A DNA stretch of 64,000 nt from Methanooceanicella nereidis (GTDB taxonomy: Archaea > Halobacteriota > Methanocellia > Methanocellales > Methanocellaceae): contig NZ_PGCK01000003.1 of the NCBI RefSeq assembly GCF_021023085.1, positions 124,001 to 188,000 on the forward strand, read 5' to 3'. How positions within the stretch are numbered: position 1 is the stretch's first letter; every line of letters begins with the position of its first letter. Positions 50,783-60,922 of this stretch are shown piece after piece. The notes beneath the pieces were generated by a model. The model had not been told where the DNA came from, did not search any database, and was given only the letters and a program-made list of their open reading frames with translations. Made by a program: the position numbers and the translations under genes.

Positions 50783-52363
50783 ATGAAAGTCCTTGTTACA
50801 GACCCCATATCGGAAGAAGGCATCAAGATACTTAAAGCGGAACCTGATGTCCAGGTAGATGTAGAGACCAAGCTCACCAAGGAACAGCTCATTGAAAAGA
50901 TCAAGGATTATGATGCGTTGATCATCAGGAGCGAGACGCAGGTCACTAAAGATGTGATAGAGGCCGGGAAGAACCTTAAGATCATAGGAAGGGCCGGGGT
51001 CGGCATAGACAACGTCGACGTCCCTGCAGCAACGGACAAAGGCATTATAGTGGCTAACGCGCCCGAGGGCAACATGATAGCGGCTTGCGAGCACACTATA
51101 GCCATGATGTTCTCGATGTCGCGCAACATACCCCAGGCTAACATCTCATTAAAGAGCGGCAAGTGGGAAAGAAGCAAGTTCATGGGCGTGGAAGTTCTCG
51201 GCAAGACCCTCGGCGTAGTGGGAATGGGCCGTATCGGCGGAGAGGTCACAAAGCGCGTAAGGGGAATGGGCATGGAAGTACTTGCCTATGACCCGTTCAC
51301 GACACCCGAGAGGGCCCAGGCGATCGGCGCGAAGCTCACGACACTTGATGAGATATATGAAAAGGCCGATTTCATCACGGTTCACACGCCGCTTATACCG
51401 AGCACAAAGCACATGATATCGACGCCGCAGTTCGAGAAGATGAAGGACGGCGTGCGCATAATTAACTGTGCCAGAGGCGGCATCATAGACGAGGCAGCCC
51501 TTTTAGAGGCCATCAAGAGCGGAAAAGTGGCAGGCGCAGCACTGGATGTATTTGAAAAGGAGCCCCCTGTAGGCAATCCTCTCCTGGAGCTTAACCAGGT
51601 CATAGTCACTCCGCACCTGGGCGCATCGACACAGGAAGCACAGGTCAACGTGGCCATCACGATAGCGGAACAGGTACTGAACGCTTTCAAGGGCCTTCCG
51701 GTGACCACGGCGCTCAACATACCGATAATGAAGCCCGAGATGCTGGAAAAGATCAAGCCGTTCCTGCCTCTCGCCGAGGACCTGGGTAAGTTCATAGCCC
51801 AGATCACCGACGGCCAGATCAAGGAAATAACGGTCGGATACAGCGGCGAAATAGCGCAGAGGGAAGTATCTCTCATAACCATCGCTGCCCTTAAAGGCCT
51901 CCTGGATGTCAAGATGGGAGAGCTTGTAAACTATGTGAACGCCAAGAGCATCTCAAAGGACAGGGGCATCAATGTCGTAGAGTCCAAGTTCGGGGATGTC
52001 GGCGACTACACCAACCTCATCACCGTTACAGTCAAGACTGACATGATGGAGCGCAAGGTATCCGGTACCATATTCGGCAACAAGGATGCCAGGATAGTCG
52101 AGATCGAAGGCTACCGCATAGATGCTATACCCGAAGGCTACATGATAGTCACCAGGCACAAGGACAGGCCCGGCGTAATCGGGAACGTCGGCACCGTGCT
52201 CGGCCAGAACAACATTAACATAGCGGGCATGGTCGTAGGCCGTGAAACAGTGCGCGGCGAAGCCATCATGATACTGAGCGTTGACGATGCGGTACCTCAG
52301 AGCGTCCTTAATGAGATGATCGAGAAGGCCGGGCTGTACGACGCAAGGTACGTGTACATATAA
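50783..52363 (+). CDS. serA: D-3-phosphoglycerate dehydrogenase
   Basis: A 526-residue long-form SerA: N-terminal catalytic/NAD domains with IIGRAGVGIDNVDVPAATDKGI, GVVGMGRIGGEVTKRVRGMGM, FITVHTPLIPSTKHMI, INCARGGIIDEAALLEA and VTPHLGASTQEAQ (His-Glu relay). An intervening allosteric substrate-binding domain follows (about 320-450), then a C-terminal ACT domain (MIVTRHKDRPGVIGNVGTVLGQNNINIAGMVVGR). First step of serine synthesis, probably with feedback by serine through ACT. A GATGAG/CTCATC terminator follows. Confidence 0.97.
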   Translation: MKVLVTDPISEEGIKILKAEPDVQVDVETKLTKEQLIEKIKDYDALIIRSETQVTKDVIEAGKNLKIIGRAGVGIDNVDVPAATDKGIIVANAPEGNMIAACEHTIAMMFSMSRNIPQANISLKSGKWERSKFMGVEVLGKTLGVVGMGRIGGEVTKRVRGMGMEVLAYDPFTTPERAQAIGAKLTTLDEIYEKADFITVHTPLIPSTKHMISTPQFEKMKDGVRIINCARGGIIDEAALLEAIKSGKVAGAALDVFEKEPPVGNPLLELNQVIVTPHLGASTQEAQVNVAITIAEQVLNAFKGLPVTTALNIPIMKPEMLEKIKPFLPLAEDLGKFIAQITDGQIKEITVGYSGEIAQREVSLITIAALKGLLDVKMGELVNYVNAKSISKDRGINVVESKFGDVGDYTNLITVTVKTDMMERKVSGTIFGNKDARIVEIEGYRIDAIPEGYMIVTRHKDRPGVIGNVGTVLGQNNINIAGMVVGRETVRGEAIMILSVDDAVPQSVLNEMIEKAGLYDARYVYI

Positions 52364-52365
52364 AC

Positions 52366-52394
52366 GGGATGAGGTTTCTCATCTCCTTTTTATT
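52366..52394 (+). terminator. intrinsic-type terminator after serA
   Basis: Stem GATGAG/CTCATC (52368-52373 and 52378-52383) with loop GTTT, followed by TCCTTTTTATTT, three bases after the stop. Confidence 0.6.
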
Positions 52395-52477
52395 TCTAAA
52401 CTATACCTGTATTTTTATCAAATATTTTAAAAGCGGGACAATATTTTTTCGAGTTATTATCACATTAATGTGTTTTT

Positions 52478-54901
52478 TTATTTTTCCAGGACCCGGTATA
52501 TCAATAGCTTCAAAATGTCCGTCATCAGGAACCATATGATCGAATAGCCCCACACGAACAGGGCAAGCTTCCATCCCATCGCAGGTAGCAAAATACCATA
52601 CACCGTGATGATAGTGGCAATAAGTTGTGTGAGGACGACGGTCAGGAAAAGGATGGGAGAGGGCAATACAGACCAGAAAGGCCCCTTTGTCCGAGCCACG
52701 AATAAAAACAGGTGTCCGGCAACTGAGAGCTTTAGATATATAAACGACTGTAATATCTCGTGATCGAGATGGAACATATTGATGCCTATATACAGCAGGC
52801 CGAATGAGGCAAATACGCCGAAAAGTCCCAGCGCGGTCGATACTCCCAGTAATGTCCGCATATTCCATCGTTCGGGCTTGCTCGAGTATAACACGTTGTC
52901 ATAGGAGATCGTCATGATCGGAAAGTCGTTCAGCAGTGCGAGAAGCACCACCATCAGCGCCGAGATAGGATAAAAGTTAAAGAAGATGATAGAAACCGTG
53001 ATGAAAAATACAAGGCGAATAGTCTCTCCCATGCGATATATGGAGTAGTTGGTCATCCGTCTGAATATCTTACGGCTTTCCTTGATCGAGTCGATAATGA
53101 CAGATATGCCGGGGAGAGTAAGAACAATGTCAGCCGCAGATTTTGCCGCATCGGTCGCCCCGGCCACCGCGATACCGGCATCTGCTATCTGCAGGGCGGG
53201 CACGTCGTTCACGCCGTCACCGGTCATGCCCACTATATGCCCCTTTTTCTGCAAAAGTTCCACTATCCTGTATTTGTGCTCGGGGAACACCTGTGCGAAG
53301 CCGTCTGCGCGCTCCACTATCTCAGCCGCTTTCTCGTCAGGAACGTCGATGATCGCCGTCTGAGGCTGTATATCGATCCCCAGGCCGACTTTTTTAGCGA
53401 TATTTTTTGCTATTGCGACGTGGTCGCCAGTGATCATTTTCACGTCCAGGCCCATTGACTGTGCAGTCTTTATGGTATCCAGAGAATCGTCCCGGGGAGG
53501 ATCGTGAAGGGCGATAACGCCCACGAACTCCCATATGTCATCGCCTACGGTCCGTGCGACGCCAAGCGTACGATAACCGTCGCTCGCGAAACGCTCTACG
53601 TGCTCGTTCACATCTTTTTCAAAATTACTGTCCCCCTTGCACAGGGCGACGATCATCTGCGGCGCTCCTTTGGTCACTTTGAACTTGCTGTCATCTTTTT
53701 TTACCAGGGCTTCGGTCCGTTTCCAGACCGGGTCGAACGGCTTGAAGCTCAACACTTTATATTGCGAGACAGCGGTCGCCAGTTCTTTATTTTCTTTCAC
53801 ATTTTCTATGATAGCCATATCTATCTGGTCTTTGTCCTCCTCCCTTGAAGCCAGGTCCGCGTAAAGAAGCACGTCCTCTTCTTTATACGTGCCATATGGG
53901 GCAGTACTGGCCACGCAGATCGCGTTCTGGGTGATTGTGCCTGTCTTATCGGCGCACAGGATATCCATGCCGGCCATTTCTTCGATAGCTACCAGTTTGC
54001 TGACAATGGCCTCTTTTTTGGTAAGGGCGATCGCCCCTACTGCCATCGTGACCGACAACACCGCCGGAAGCGCGACCGGCACGCCTGCGATTGTCAGCAC
54101 CAGCGCGAACTGAAGGATGTAGAAGATGTTATGTCCTCGCAATATTTCGATGATACAGATCAGTAAAACGAGCAACAGCGTGACTATGATAAGATAGTTC
54201 CCGATCTTGACGATAGCTCTCTGGAAGTGGCTTGGCCTGTCGATCTTTTCAGCAAGCTTCGCAGTCCTGCCAAAGTATGTACTCATCCCTGTGAGTATCA
54301 CGAGCGCATCCATTTCCCCTTTCCTGACGATCGCCCCGGAATATCCTATGTCGTTGATCTTCTTTTCCACAGGCAGCGATTCGCCGGTCAGGGCCGATTC
54401 ATCGACGTCCAGGTACCCCTCGCTGATGAGCTTGACATCCGCAGGGATGATGTCGCCGAGCCTCACCCGGATTACATCACCGGGGACGAGCTCGCGGGCA
54501 TTGGTCACTATCCATTGCCCCCCGCGTCTCACCCTGGCGGAGGGCGAGAGCTTTTTCTTCAGCAACTCGATCGCGTTGCTCGCCTTGCTTTCCTGGATAT
54601 ATTTCACGAGGACGTTTATGAAAAGAAGTATGACGATGATGATGAAATCTTCCAGCTGCCCTATAATAAGGGAAATCAAGGCCGCTGCCTCTATCATCCA
54701 CTGGATCGGCCCCCAGAAGTTGGATAGGAACTTGATAAAAGGATTTACCTTTTTTTCAGTGATCTCGTTGGGTCCATAGGCCTGGAGGCGCTTCTCCGCT
54801 TCGGAGGCGGCCAGACCATCCTCGGTAACAGAAAACAATTGCATAAGGTCGGCTATGGATCGTTTTTTCGCTTCCTGCAGGTCTATTGACGGTTTATTCA
54901 A
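52478..54901 (-). CDS. P-type H+-transporting ATPase (type IIIA-like)
   Basis: An 807-residue P-type ATPase of the plasma-membrane proton pump type. Actuator loop DESALTGESLPVEKK, phosphorylation site CADKTGTITQN (about 320), TGDHVAIAKNIAKKVGLG, hinge MTGDGVNDVPALQIADAGIAVAGATDAAKSAADIVLT, and ten hydrophobic segments (four before, two after the actuator, the rest C-terminal). It is shorter than fungal and plant pumps, lacking their regulatory tails. Expected to export H+ and so to spend ATP on pH or membrane-potential control, unusual beside the archaeal A-type ATPase. Followed on the same strand by no gene. Confidence 0.92.
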   Translation of the reverse strand: MNKPSIDLQEAKKRSIADLMQLFSVTEDGLAASEAEKRLQAYGPNEITEKKVNPFIKFLSNFWGPIQWMIEAAALISLIIGQLEDFIIIVILLFINVLVKYIQESKASNAIELLKKKLSPSARVRRGGQWIVTNARELVPGDVIRVRLGDIIPADVKLISEGYLDVDESALTGESLPVEKKINDIGYSGAIVRKGEMDALVILTGMSTYFGRTAKLAEKIDRPSHFQRAIVKIGNYLIIVTLLLVLLICIIEILRGHNIFYILQFALVLTIAGVPVALPAVLSVTMAVGAIALTKKEAIVSKLVAIEEMAGMDILCADKTGTITQNAICVASTAPYGTYKEEDVLLYADLASREEDKDQIDMAIIENVKENKELATAVSQYKVLSFKPFDPVWKRTEALVKKDDSKFKVTKGAPQMIVALCKGDSNFEKDVNEHVERFASDGYRTLGVARTVGDDIWEFVGVIALHDPPRDDSLDTIKTAQSMGLDVKMITGDHVAIAKNIAKKVGLGIDIQPQTAIIDVPDEKAAEIVERADGFAQVFPEHKYRIVELLQKKGHIVGMTGDGVNDVPALQIADAGIAVAGATDAAKSAADIVLTLPGISVIIDSIKESRKIFRRMTNYSIYRMGETIRLVFFITVSIIFFNFYPISALMVVLLALLNDFPIMTISYDNVLYSSKPERWNMRTLLGVSTALGLFGVFASFGLLYIGINMFHLDHEILQSFIYLKLSVAGHLFLFVARTKGPFWSVLPSPILFLTVVLTQLIATIITVYGILLPAMGWKLALFVWGYSIIWFLMTDILKLLIYRVLEK

Positions 54902-55173
54902 AGGAGAACCCTCTTTTGATCATGAATGGGGAAAACCGGGTAGCACACAATTAAATTTTTTATTTGCGATAAAATATATTTGTACATTATATCTTGGACT
55001 GCCGTTACATAAGTATATAAAAAAGGCAATGTATTACCTGGAGTTCCTGCGTGAAGGCGTTGCCGGACTATCCTGTCGGTGTCGATGTATCACGGCCGGT
55101 CCGGCCCCGAATGTCAACTATCAGTGATTACTGCTAAAAGATGGTCGTTCCCGGGCCATGTATTGTCGGCCGC

Positions 55174-56232
55174 TCACGGCGGCGCGAGTTTCCATGGCTT
55201 AAACTTCCCGATGCCCAGCGCCTTATCTGTCTTTTCCATCGACTTCATCTTATCTTTCTCCATCCCCGTTATTGCCCGTATGCAGTCGATGTTCTCCGGG
55301 ATGGCGTCAGATTCCTGGTTCACTGCCTGGAACAGGTTGATGTCGCCGTCTTCATCCACTGTGACCGATTCTTCCCAGATGCAGTTTTCCATCATATCGC
55401 TCTTCGGCCTCCCGAGTACCCTGCCGAGCTCCATAATGTCTCCGGTAGATTTAATATTATACCATCCCGGGATGAGCCACAGCCTTCGCCATTTCTTTAT
55501 GGCATCGATAACGTCCTTCCGCGACGGCGTGCCTTTCAGGGCTATGTTCACGAAGTGCATATGCATGAGCGTGGTCGGTACTTTCATTGCTGCCGTAGTG
55601 ATCTTGATGTGCGGCATCACAGTCTGAACGTCCGGGCCGTGGTGAGACGGAAGCTCGATCGGGTCCGGCACTATCGCATTGATGGGGCCACGCTTGATGT
55701 CATCCGGGTCTCCACCGCGGCGAACCAGCACGACCTGTGCCTTCTTAATGCCAAAAGCAGTGTCTAATGCATAGATGAGCCGGCAAAGCGCGGAGGTATT
55801 ACACGATACTACCCGGGCGAACTGCTTGCCGATGGCCTGGTCATAGTCAGCTGCTGCGTTAAAGGAGATCCCTGCTAACTCATGCTTTTCACCGCCCTGG
55901 AAAATGGCCTTTTTGCCCAGCTTTTCGTATAATGCCTTATTCTCTTTTCCGATCCCGCTTGGTGTAGCGTCTACCACGACGTCGGCTTTCTTTACCATCT
56001 CCTCGCTGGAGCCTGCCAGAGATAGCCCGGCTTCTTTAAAGCTCGGTCCTGCTTTTACCGGATCGACCGCGTATATGGCATACCCTTTCTGTGCCGCAGT
56101 GTATGCCTCGTAATCCGGTTTTGTCTTAGAGACCCCGACGAGTTCCATGTCGCCCTGCAATGTGACAGCGTCCGCGACACGCTTGCCGATAGTCCCATAA
56201 CCATTGACTGCAACTTTTATCTTATCTGTCAT
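55174..56232 (-). CDS. gap: glyceraldehyde-3-phosphate dehydrogenase, type II (archaeal)
   Basis: A 352-residue archaeal GAPDH: N-terminal VAVNGYGTIGKRVADAV, VVDATPSGIGKENKALYEK, IFQGGEKHE, and the catalytic Cys in VVSCNTSALCRLIYALD (about 140), with MHMHFVNIAL later. Works with NAD(P), mainly in gluconeogenesis in methanogens. ATG 56232 is preferred (GGGGGA seven bases upstream) to 56238. Same strand as enolase, 200 bp downstream of its end. Confidence 0.95.
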   Translation of the reverse strand: MTDKIKVAVNGYGTIGKRVADAVTLQGDMELVGVSKTKPDYEAYTAAQKGYAIYAVDPVKAGPSFKEAGLSLAGSSEEMVKKADVVVDATPSGIGKENKALYEKLGKKAIFQGGEKHELAGISFNAAADYDQAIGKQFARVVSCNTSALCRLIYALDTAFGIKKAQVVLVRRGGDPDDIKRGPINAIVPDPIELPSHHGPDVQTVMPHIKITTAAMKVPTTLMHMHFVNIALKGTPSRKDVIDAIKKWRRLWLIPGWYNIKSTGDIMELGRVLGRPKSDMMENCIWEESVTVDEDGDINLFQAVNQESDAIPENIDCIRAITGMEKDKMKSMEKTDKALGIGKFKPWKLAPP

Positions 56233-56441
56233 TAACATCCCCCACTAACATATAAAATAATATAATTATAATATTTTGGGAATTATATCTCTGATGATGT
56301 CAGCCGGCACATGCTGGATGACCCTTTATGCTACATTTCCTTTTCTTTTTTGACAGCTTCATCCGGCCAATAATTGCAGATGGGAGGGGGCACTGGATAC
56401 GAGCTACAATAACCCCGTCATTTCAAACCGGGCTTAAATGA

Positions 56442-57701
56442 TCATAGCCGGGTGTATTCTGCCGTATTTCCAAGCGTCTCTTCAATTTTTAGTAAACGGT
56501 TATACTTGGACGTCCGTTCGCTTCTCGCCGGCGCTCCTGTCTTTATAAGCTGAGCCCCCAGCGCTACTGCGACATCTGCGATAATGGGATCACATGTCTC
56601 GCCCGAACGATGGCTTACGGCGACCTTATACTTATTTCTGAATGCGAGGGTGGCGGCGTCAAAAGCCTCGGATATTGTGCCTATCTGGTTAAGTTTTAAC
56701 AGAAGGGCGTTTGCAGCTCCCGTATCGATGCCCCTTTGAAGCCGTTTTACGTTCGTAACGAACAGATCGTCGCCGATGATGGTGACTCCCTTCGCTTTGT
56801 TCGTTAAGCCGGTAAAACCGTCCCAGTCATCTTCGGCAAACGGGTCTTCAAGCGCGATAAGGGGGTAGTCCTTGATAAGGTCCAGGTAATAGGAAACAAG
56901 GTCATTACGGGTAAGGTCTTTTTCGTCGATTTGGTACTTACCGTCCTTATAAAATTCTGACGCGGCCGCATCCAGGCCCATTTTCACTTTACCCTTATAT
57001 CCTGCCCTGTCAATAGCTGCCAGGATCGCATCGAGGGCTTCTCTGGTCTTATTGATGCCCGGGGCATATCCGCCCTCATCACCCACGTTAGTCGATGATC
57101 TGCCGTACTCATCTTTCAATATATGTCCAAGAGCATGGTATGTTTCGACACCCATCATCAGCGCTTCATGGAAGCTATCGGCGCCGACAGGCAGGATCCA
57201 AAACTCCTGTATTGCCAGGCCGTTCCCGGCATGCTTGCCTCCATTGATGATGTTCATCATTGGTACAGGGAGCCGGAATGAGTTGACCCCGCCGAAATAT
57301 TGGTATAGGGGTAATCCAACCGATCCCGCTGCAGCGCGGGCAACGGCCATGGATACGCCCAGGATCGCGTTTGCGCCCAGCTTCGACTTATTCTCGGTCC
57401 CATCCATACCGATCATCAGCTCGTCGATCTCCCTTTGCCCGGTCACTTCCATTCCGATGAGCTTCCGGCTAATGATCTCTTTTATATTATTAACTGCTTT
57501 TCGAACACCCTTACCACCGTATCGTCGATCGTTATCCCTGAGCTCCAGCGCTTCATGGGTGCCGGTCGAAGCCCCGGAAGGCACACAAGCCTGGCCCATA
57601 CATACAGGCGTATAAACCTCCACCTCTATCGTCGGGTTTCCGCGCGAGTCCAGGATCTCCCTGGCATGTATCTTTTCTATCGGAACTGGCAATACGAACA
57701 C
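56442..57701 (-). CDS. eno: enolase
   Basis: About 419 residues. Motifs: IHAREILDSRGNPTIEVEV, PSGASTGTHEALELRD, MMNIINGGKHAGNGLAIQEFWILPVGA, ALEDPFAEDDWDGF, LLLKLNQIGTISEAFDAA with the catalytic Lys, and VAVSHRSGETCDPIIADVAVALGA (usual ETED replaced by ETCD). The start is unclear: GTG 57701 or TTG 57692 fit the family length, with AGGGA nearby. The frame is open upstream to 57761 (ATG), giving 20 atypical hydrophobic residues. Interconverts 2-phosphoglycerate and PEP. Confidence 0.93.
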   Translation of the reverse strand: MFVLPVPIEKIHAREILDSRGNPTIEVEVYTPVCMGQACVPSGASTGTHEALELRDNDRRYGGKGVRKAVNNIKEIISRKLIGMEVTGQREIDELMIGMDGTENKSKLGANAILGVSMAVARAAAGSVGLPLYQYFGGVNSFRLPVPMMNIINGGKHAGNGLAIQEFWILPVGADSFHEALMMGVETYHALGHILKDEYGRSSTNVGDEGGYAPGINKTREALDAILAAIDRAGYKGKVKMGLDAAASEFYKDGKYQIDEKDLTRNDLVSYYLDLIKDYPLIALEDPFAEDDWDGFTGLTNKAKGVTIIGDDLFVTNVKRLQRGIDTGAANALLLKLNQIGTISEAFDAATLAFRNKYKVAVSHRSGETCDPIIADVAVALGAQLIKTGAPARSERTSKYNRLLKIEETLGNTAEYTRL

Positions 57702-57761
57702 ATCCCTGAAACAAATGTTGAATAATGTCAATATTCCCGGCATCAACAGCGATACTTTCAT

Positions 57762-58339
57762 GGCTCAAGAGCCAGGCCTGCGAGCCAGGCATGCTTCTAT
57801 CTGCTATCATACACATGTCATAACGCGGCTGGTTAAAACGTTACCATTACAAAATCCACATCATTGATACATGCAGGTTGAAATGAGCGAATTATTCCCA
57901 TTTGGCCGGATATGATAAGAATTAAGCCCCGAATTTTTCAGTCTTAATGGATGGTCAGGGATATGGGCACGATATCAATGATACCGATCCTGTTGAGTCA
58001 CACCATATATACAATTAGTTCTTCGTAACGCTCTACATCATTGATCTTTACGCCCGGCCAATGCATCAATACTGGTATCATATCGGCCGAATTGCTCCTG
58101 AGCCGTTCTCCCGGTGCTTAAATACCGGGGCGATAGCAAAATACCAAAAAGCCGGCATGAAAGCCATGTTATTTGTGATGATGTACGATGCCAGGGATAA
58201 AATGCGTACCTTACTATTTTCAGCCTGTTCGATTATTGTCTTCATATAGATATCCTATCCGGAATATCGGCCGGCTGAAGTAAGTCTGCACGACTATGGC
58301 AGAGTTGCTAAAAGCGGCGAAATTATCGGGGATGTGATC
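57762..58339. other. intergenic region between divergent eno and second ppsA
   Basis: About 580 bases separating two outward-facing genes, so it should hold both promoters. A TATA-like CACCATATATACAA lies near 58002-58015. A 62-codon plus-strand frame (58061-58249) has no ribosome site or family and I do not count it as a gene. No repeats seen. Confidence 0.4.
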
Positions 58340-60805
58340 ATGGTAGAATATAAAGCAGGACACAAGACAGTAACTGATAAAAATATTCTCTGGTTCGACG
58401 AGATCGGGATGGAAACCCTGCCGCAGGTGGGCGGCAAGAATGCATCACTGGGAGAAATGTACCGGGAACTGACCTCACAGGATGTAAGGATACCGAATGG
58501 CTTCGCCATTACTGCCCGGGGATACTGGCATTTTCTCAAATCAGCGGGGATCCTCGATAAGCTTAAGGAGACCCTGTCCGGCCTGGACAAATCGAATCTC
58601 CAGGACCTGGCGGAACGGGGCAGGAAAGCCCGGGAGATGATCCTGAACGCACGGATCCCGGATGACCTGTGGCAGGAGATCAAGGCCGCATATGACCGAC
58701 TGGGGGAACAGTACGGTCCGGACACGGACGTGGCTGTACGTAGCTCGGCCACAGCCGAAGACCTGCCCACAACCTCATTCGCAGGCCAGATGGAGTCATA
58801 TCTGAACGTGCGCGGCTATGACGAGCTTAAAGATGCCCTCGTCAAATGCTACGCTTCGCTCTTCACCGACCGGGCAATATCATATCGCGTTGATAACAAT
58901 TTCGACCATTTCAAAGTAGCTCTTTCCATAGGGATCATGAAGATGGTCCGGTCCGACCTGGCATCCAGCGGTGTCATGTTCACCCTGGACACCGAGACGG
59001 GATTCAGGGACGTGGTCTTCATAACCGGCTCTTATGGCCTGGGAGAGAATATCGTCAAAGGCGCAGTTAACCCGGACGAGTATTATGTCTTCAAGCCCAC
59101 CTTGAGAAAAGGTTTTAAGCCCGTCATAAAAAAGACCCTCGGCGATAAGCAGATCAAGATGATATACAGTACGGAAAAGGGGGGCGGCCAGACCCGGAAC
59201 ATCACTGTTCCAGAGGATGACCGAAGAATGTTCTGTCTCTCCGATGACGAAGTGTTGACCCTCGCTAAATATGCCCTGGACATAGAAGACCATTACTCCC
59301 GAAAAGCAGGTAAGAGTATGCCCATGGACATCGAGTGGGCGAAAGATGGCGTCTTAAACCAGCTCTTTATCGTCCAGGCCAGGCCGGAGACCGTACAGTC
59401 GCAGAAGGACCGGGACGTCTTAGAGACTTATTACCTTGAGACCAAAGGCTCTGTACTGGCAACGGGTAAGAGCGTCGGGCAGAAGATAGGTACAGGAATG
59501 GCACGTATCATTAAAGACGTAGCACATCTCTCGTCTCTCAAGCCTGGCGAAGTACTTGTATCTGACACTACTACTCCCGACTGGGAGCCGGCCATGAAGA
59601 TAGCGTCCGCAATAGTGACCAACCGCGGCGGCAGGACCAGCCACGCAGCCATAGTCAGCAGGGAATTCGGCATACCAGCCGTGGTAGGCACGGACGATGC
59701 CACGGAGAAAATACGGGACGGACAGGAGGTGACCGTGAGCTGCGCCGAAGGCGATATCGGCTTTGTCTACAAGGATAAGCTGCCTTACCACGTGGATAAG
59801 ACCAGCCTGAAGGGATTGCAACGGCCAAAGACGCTGATCAGGATAAACATTGGAAACCCTGAGGATGCTTTCGCCATCTCAATGATCCCCAACGACGGTG
59901 TAGGGCTGGCACGACTTGAGTTCATAATCAGCAGCTATATTAAGATACATCCGATGGCCCTGGTACACCCGGAGAAGGTTACCGACGGGGCGATCAGAAA
60001 GAAGATCGATGACCTGACCTATGGCTACGAGAATAAAGAGGATTACTTCATGGATAAGCTGGCCCAGGGTATAGGCACTATTGCCGCTGCATTCTATCCG
60101 AAGCCTGTCATAGTGCGTTTTAGCGATTTCAAGTCCAACGAGTATGCGAGCCTTATCGGCGGGGAGTACTTCGAGCCTCAAGAGAATAATCCCATGCTGG
60201 GGTTCAGGGGAGCTTCGCGTTACTATAACGAGCGTTACCGGGAGGGCTTTGCCCTTGAGTGCAAAGCGATCAAGAAAGTCAGGGATACCATGGGGCTTAC
60301 CAATGTCATAGCAAAGATACCATTCTGCCGCAGGATCGAGGAGATGAAGAAGGTACAGGAGGAGATGGCGAAGAACGGCCTGAAGAGGGGCGAGAACGGG
60401 CTGGAAGTGTTCATGATGTGCGAGATCCCCAGCAACGTGATCCTGGCGGACGAGTTTTGCCAGTATGTGGACGGCCTCTCAATAGGCTCCAACGACCTTA
60501 CTCAGATGGTGCTGGGAGTTGACCGTGACTCGGAGATACTCGCCGCGGAGTTCGACGAGCGAGATCCGGCAGCGATGAAGATGGTTTCCGAGGCCATCCA
60601 GGGAGCAAGGAGAAATGGCAAGCATAGCGCACTTGACGGCCAGGCCCCCAGCGATTACCCCGAGTACGCTGAATTCCTCGTGAGGGAAGGCATAGATTCA
60701 ATATCCCTTAACCCCGACTCGGTGATGAGGATCACACTGAAAGTGCTTGACGCCGAGAAGAAAGGGATATCCGGCGAAGCCGAAAGGAGAGCTCCCGCAT
60801 CCTGA
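58340..60805 (+). CDS. phosphoenolpyruvate synthase paralogue lacking the catalytic Cys
   Basis: An 821-residue PEP synthase-like protein: GGKNASLGEMYRELTSQDVRIPNGFAITA and AVRSSATAEDLPTTSFAGQMESYLNV in the ATP-grasp domain, NRGGRTSHAAIVSREFGIPAVVGT with the phospho-His, and GLSIGSNDLTQMVLGVDRDSE in the C-terminal barrel. The final active-site motif, CGQ(G/A)PSD in known enzymes, here reads LDGQAPSDYPEY: Cys is replaced by Asp (codon GAC at about 60637). SISLNPDSV follows as usual. It is not a duplicate of the 47.4-kb enzyme and differs in length. ATG 58340 has GGGGA upstream. Activity on pyruvate is uncertain. Confidence 0.88.
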   Translation: MVEYKAGHKTVTDKNILWFDEIGMETLPQVGGKNASLGEMYRELTSQDVRIPNGFAITARGYWHFLKSAGILDKLKETLSGLDKSNLQDLAERGRKAREMILNARIPDDLWQEIKAAYDRLGEQYGPDTDVAVRSSATAEDLPTTSFAGQMESYLNVRGYDELKDALVKCYASLFTDRAISYRVDNNFDHFKVALSIGIMKMVRSDLASSGVMFTLDTETGFRDVVFITGSYGLGENIVKGAVNPDEYYVFKPTLRKGFKPVIKKTLGDKQIKMIYSTEKGGGQTRNITVPEDDRRMFCLSDDEVLTLAKYALDIEDHYSRKAGKSMPMDIEWAKDGVLNQLFIVQARPETVQSQKDRDVLETYYLETKGSVLATGKSVGQKIGTGMARIIKDVAHLSSLKPGEVLVSDTTTPDWEPAMKIASAIVTNRGGRTSHAAIVSREFGIPAVVGTDDATEKIRDGQEVTVSCAEGDIGFVYKDKLPYHVDKTSLKGLQRPKTLIRINIGNPEDAFAISMIPNDGVGLARLEFIISSYIKIHPMALVHPEKVTDGAIRKKIDDLTYGYENKEDYFMDKLAQGIGTIAAAFYPKPVIVRFSDFKSNEYASLIGGEYFEPQENNPMLGFRGASRYYNERYREGFALECKAIKKVRDTMGLTNVIAKIPFCRRIEEMKKVQEEMAKNGLKRGENGLEVFMMCEIPSNVILADEFCQYVDGLSIGSNDLTQMVLGVDRDSEILAAEFDERDPAAMKMVSEAIQGARRNGKHSALDGQAPSDYPEYAEFLVREGIDSISLNPDSVMRITLKVLDAEKKGISGEAERRAPAS

Positions 60806-60922
60806 CGGATATTTCTGCATTTACCGGGGGATCAAAATATACGATCGCGGACACGTCGGAATTCATGCATATGATCGTAAATGACTGCGACAGTGTCCGC
60901 AAGACATAATGAAGGTGATAAT

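Noticed and set aside
58061-58249. A 62-codon gene between eno and the second PEP synthase
   Set aside because: No ribosome site, no recognised family, and it lies in an expected divergent promoter region.
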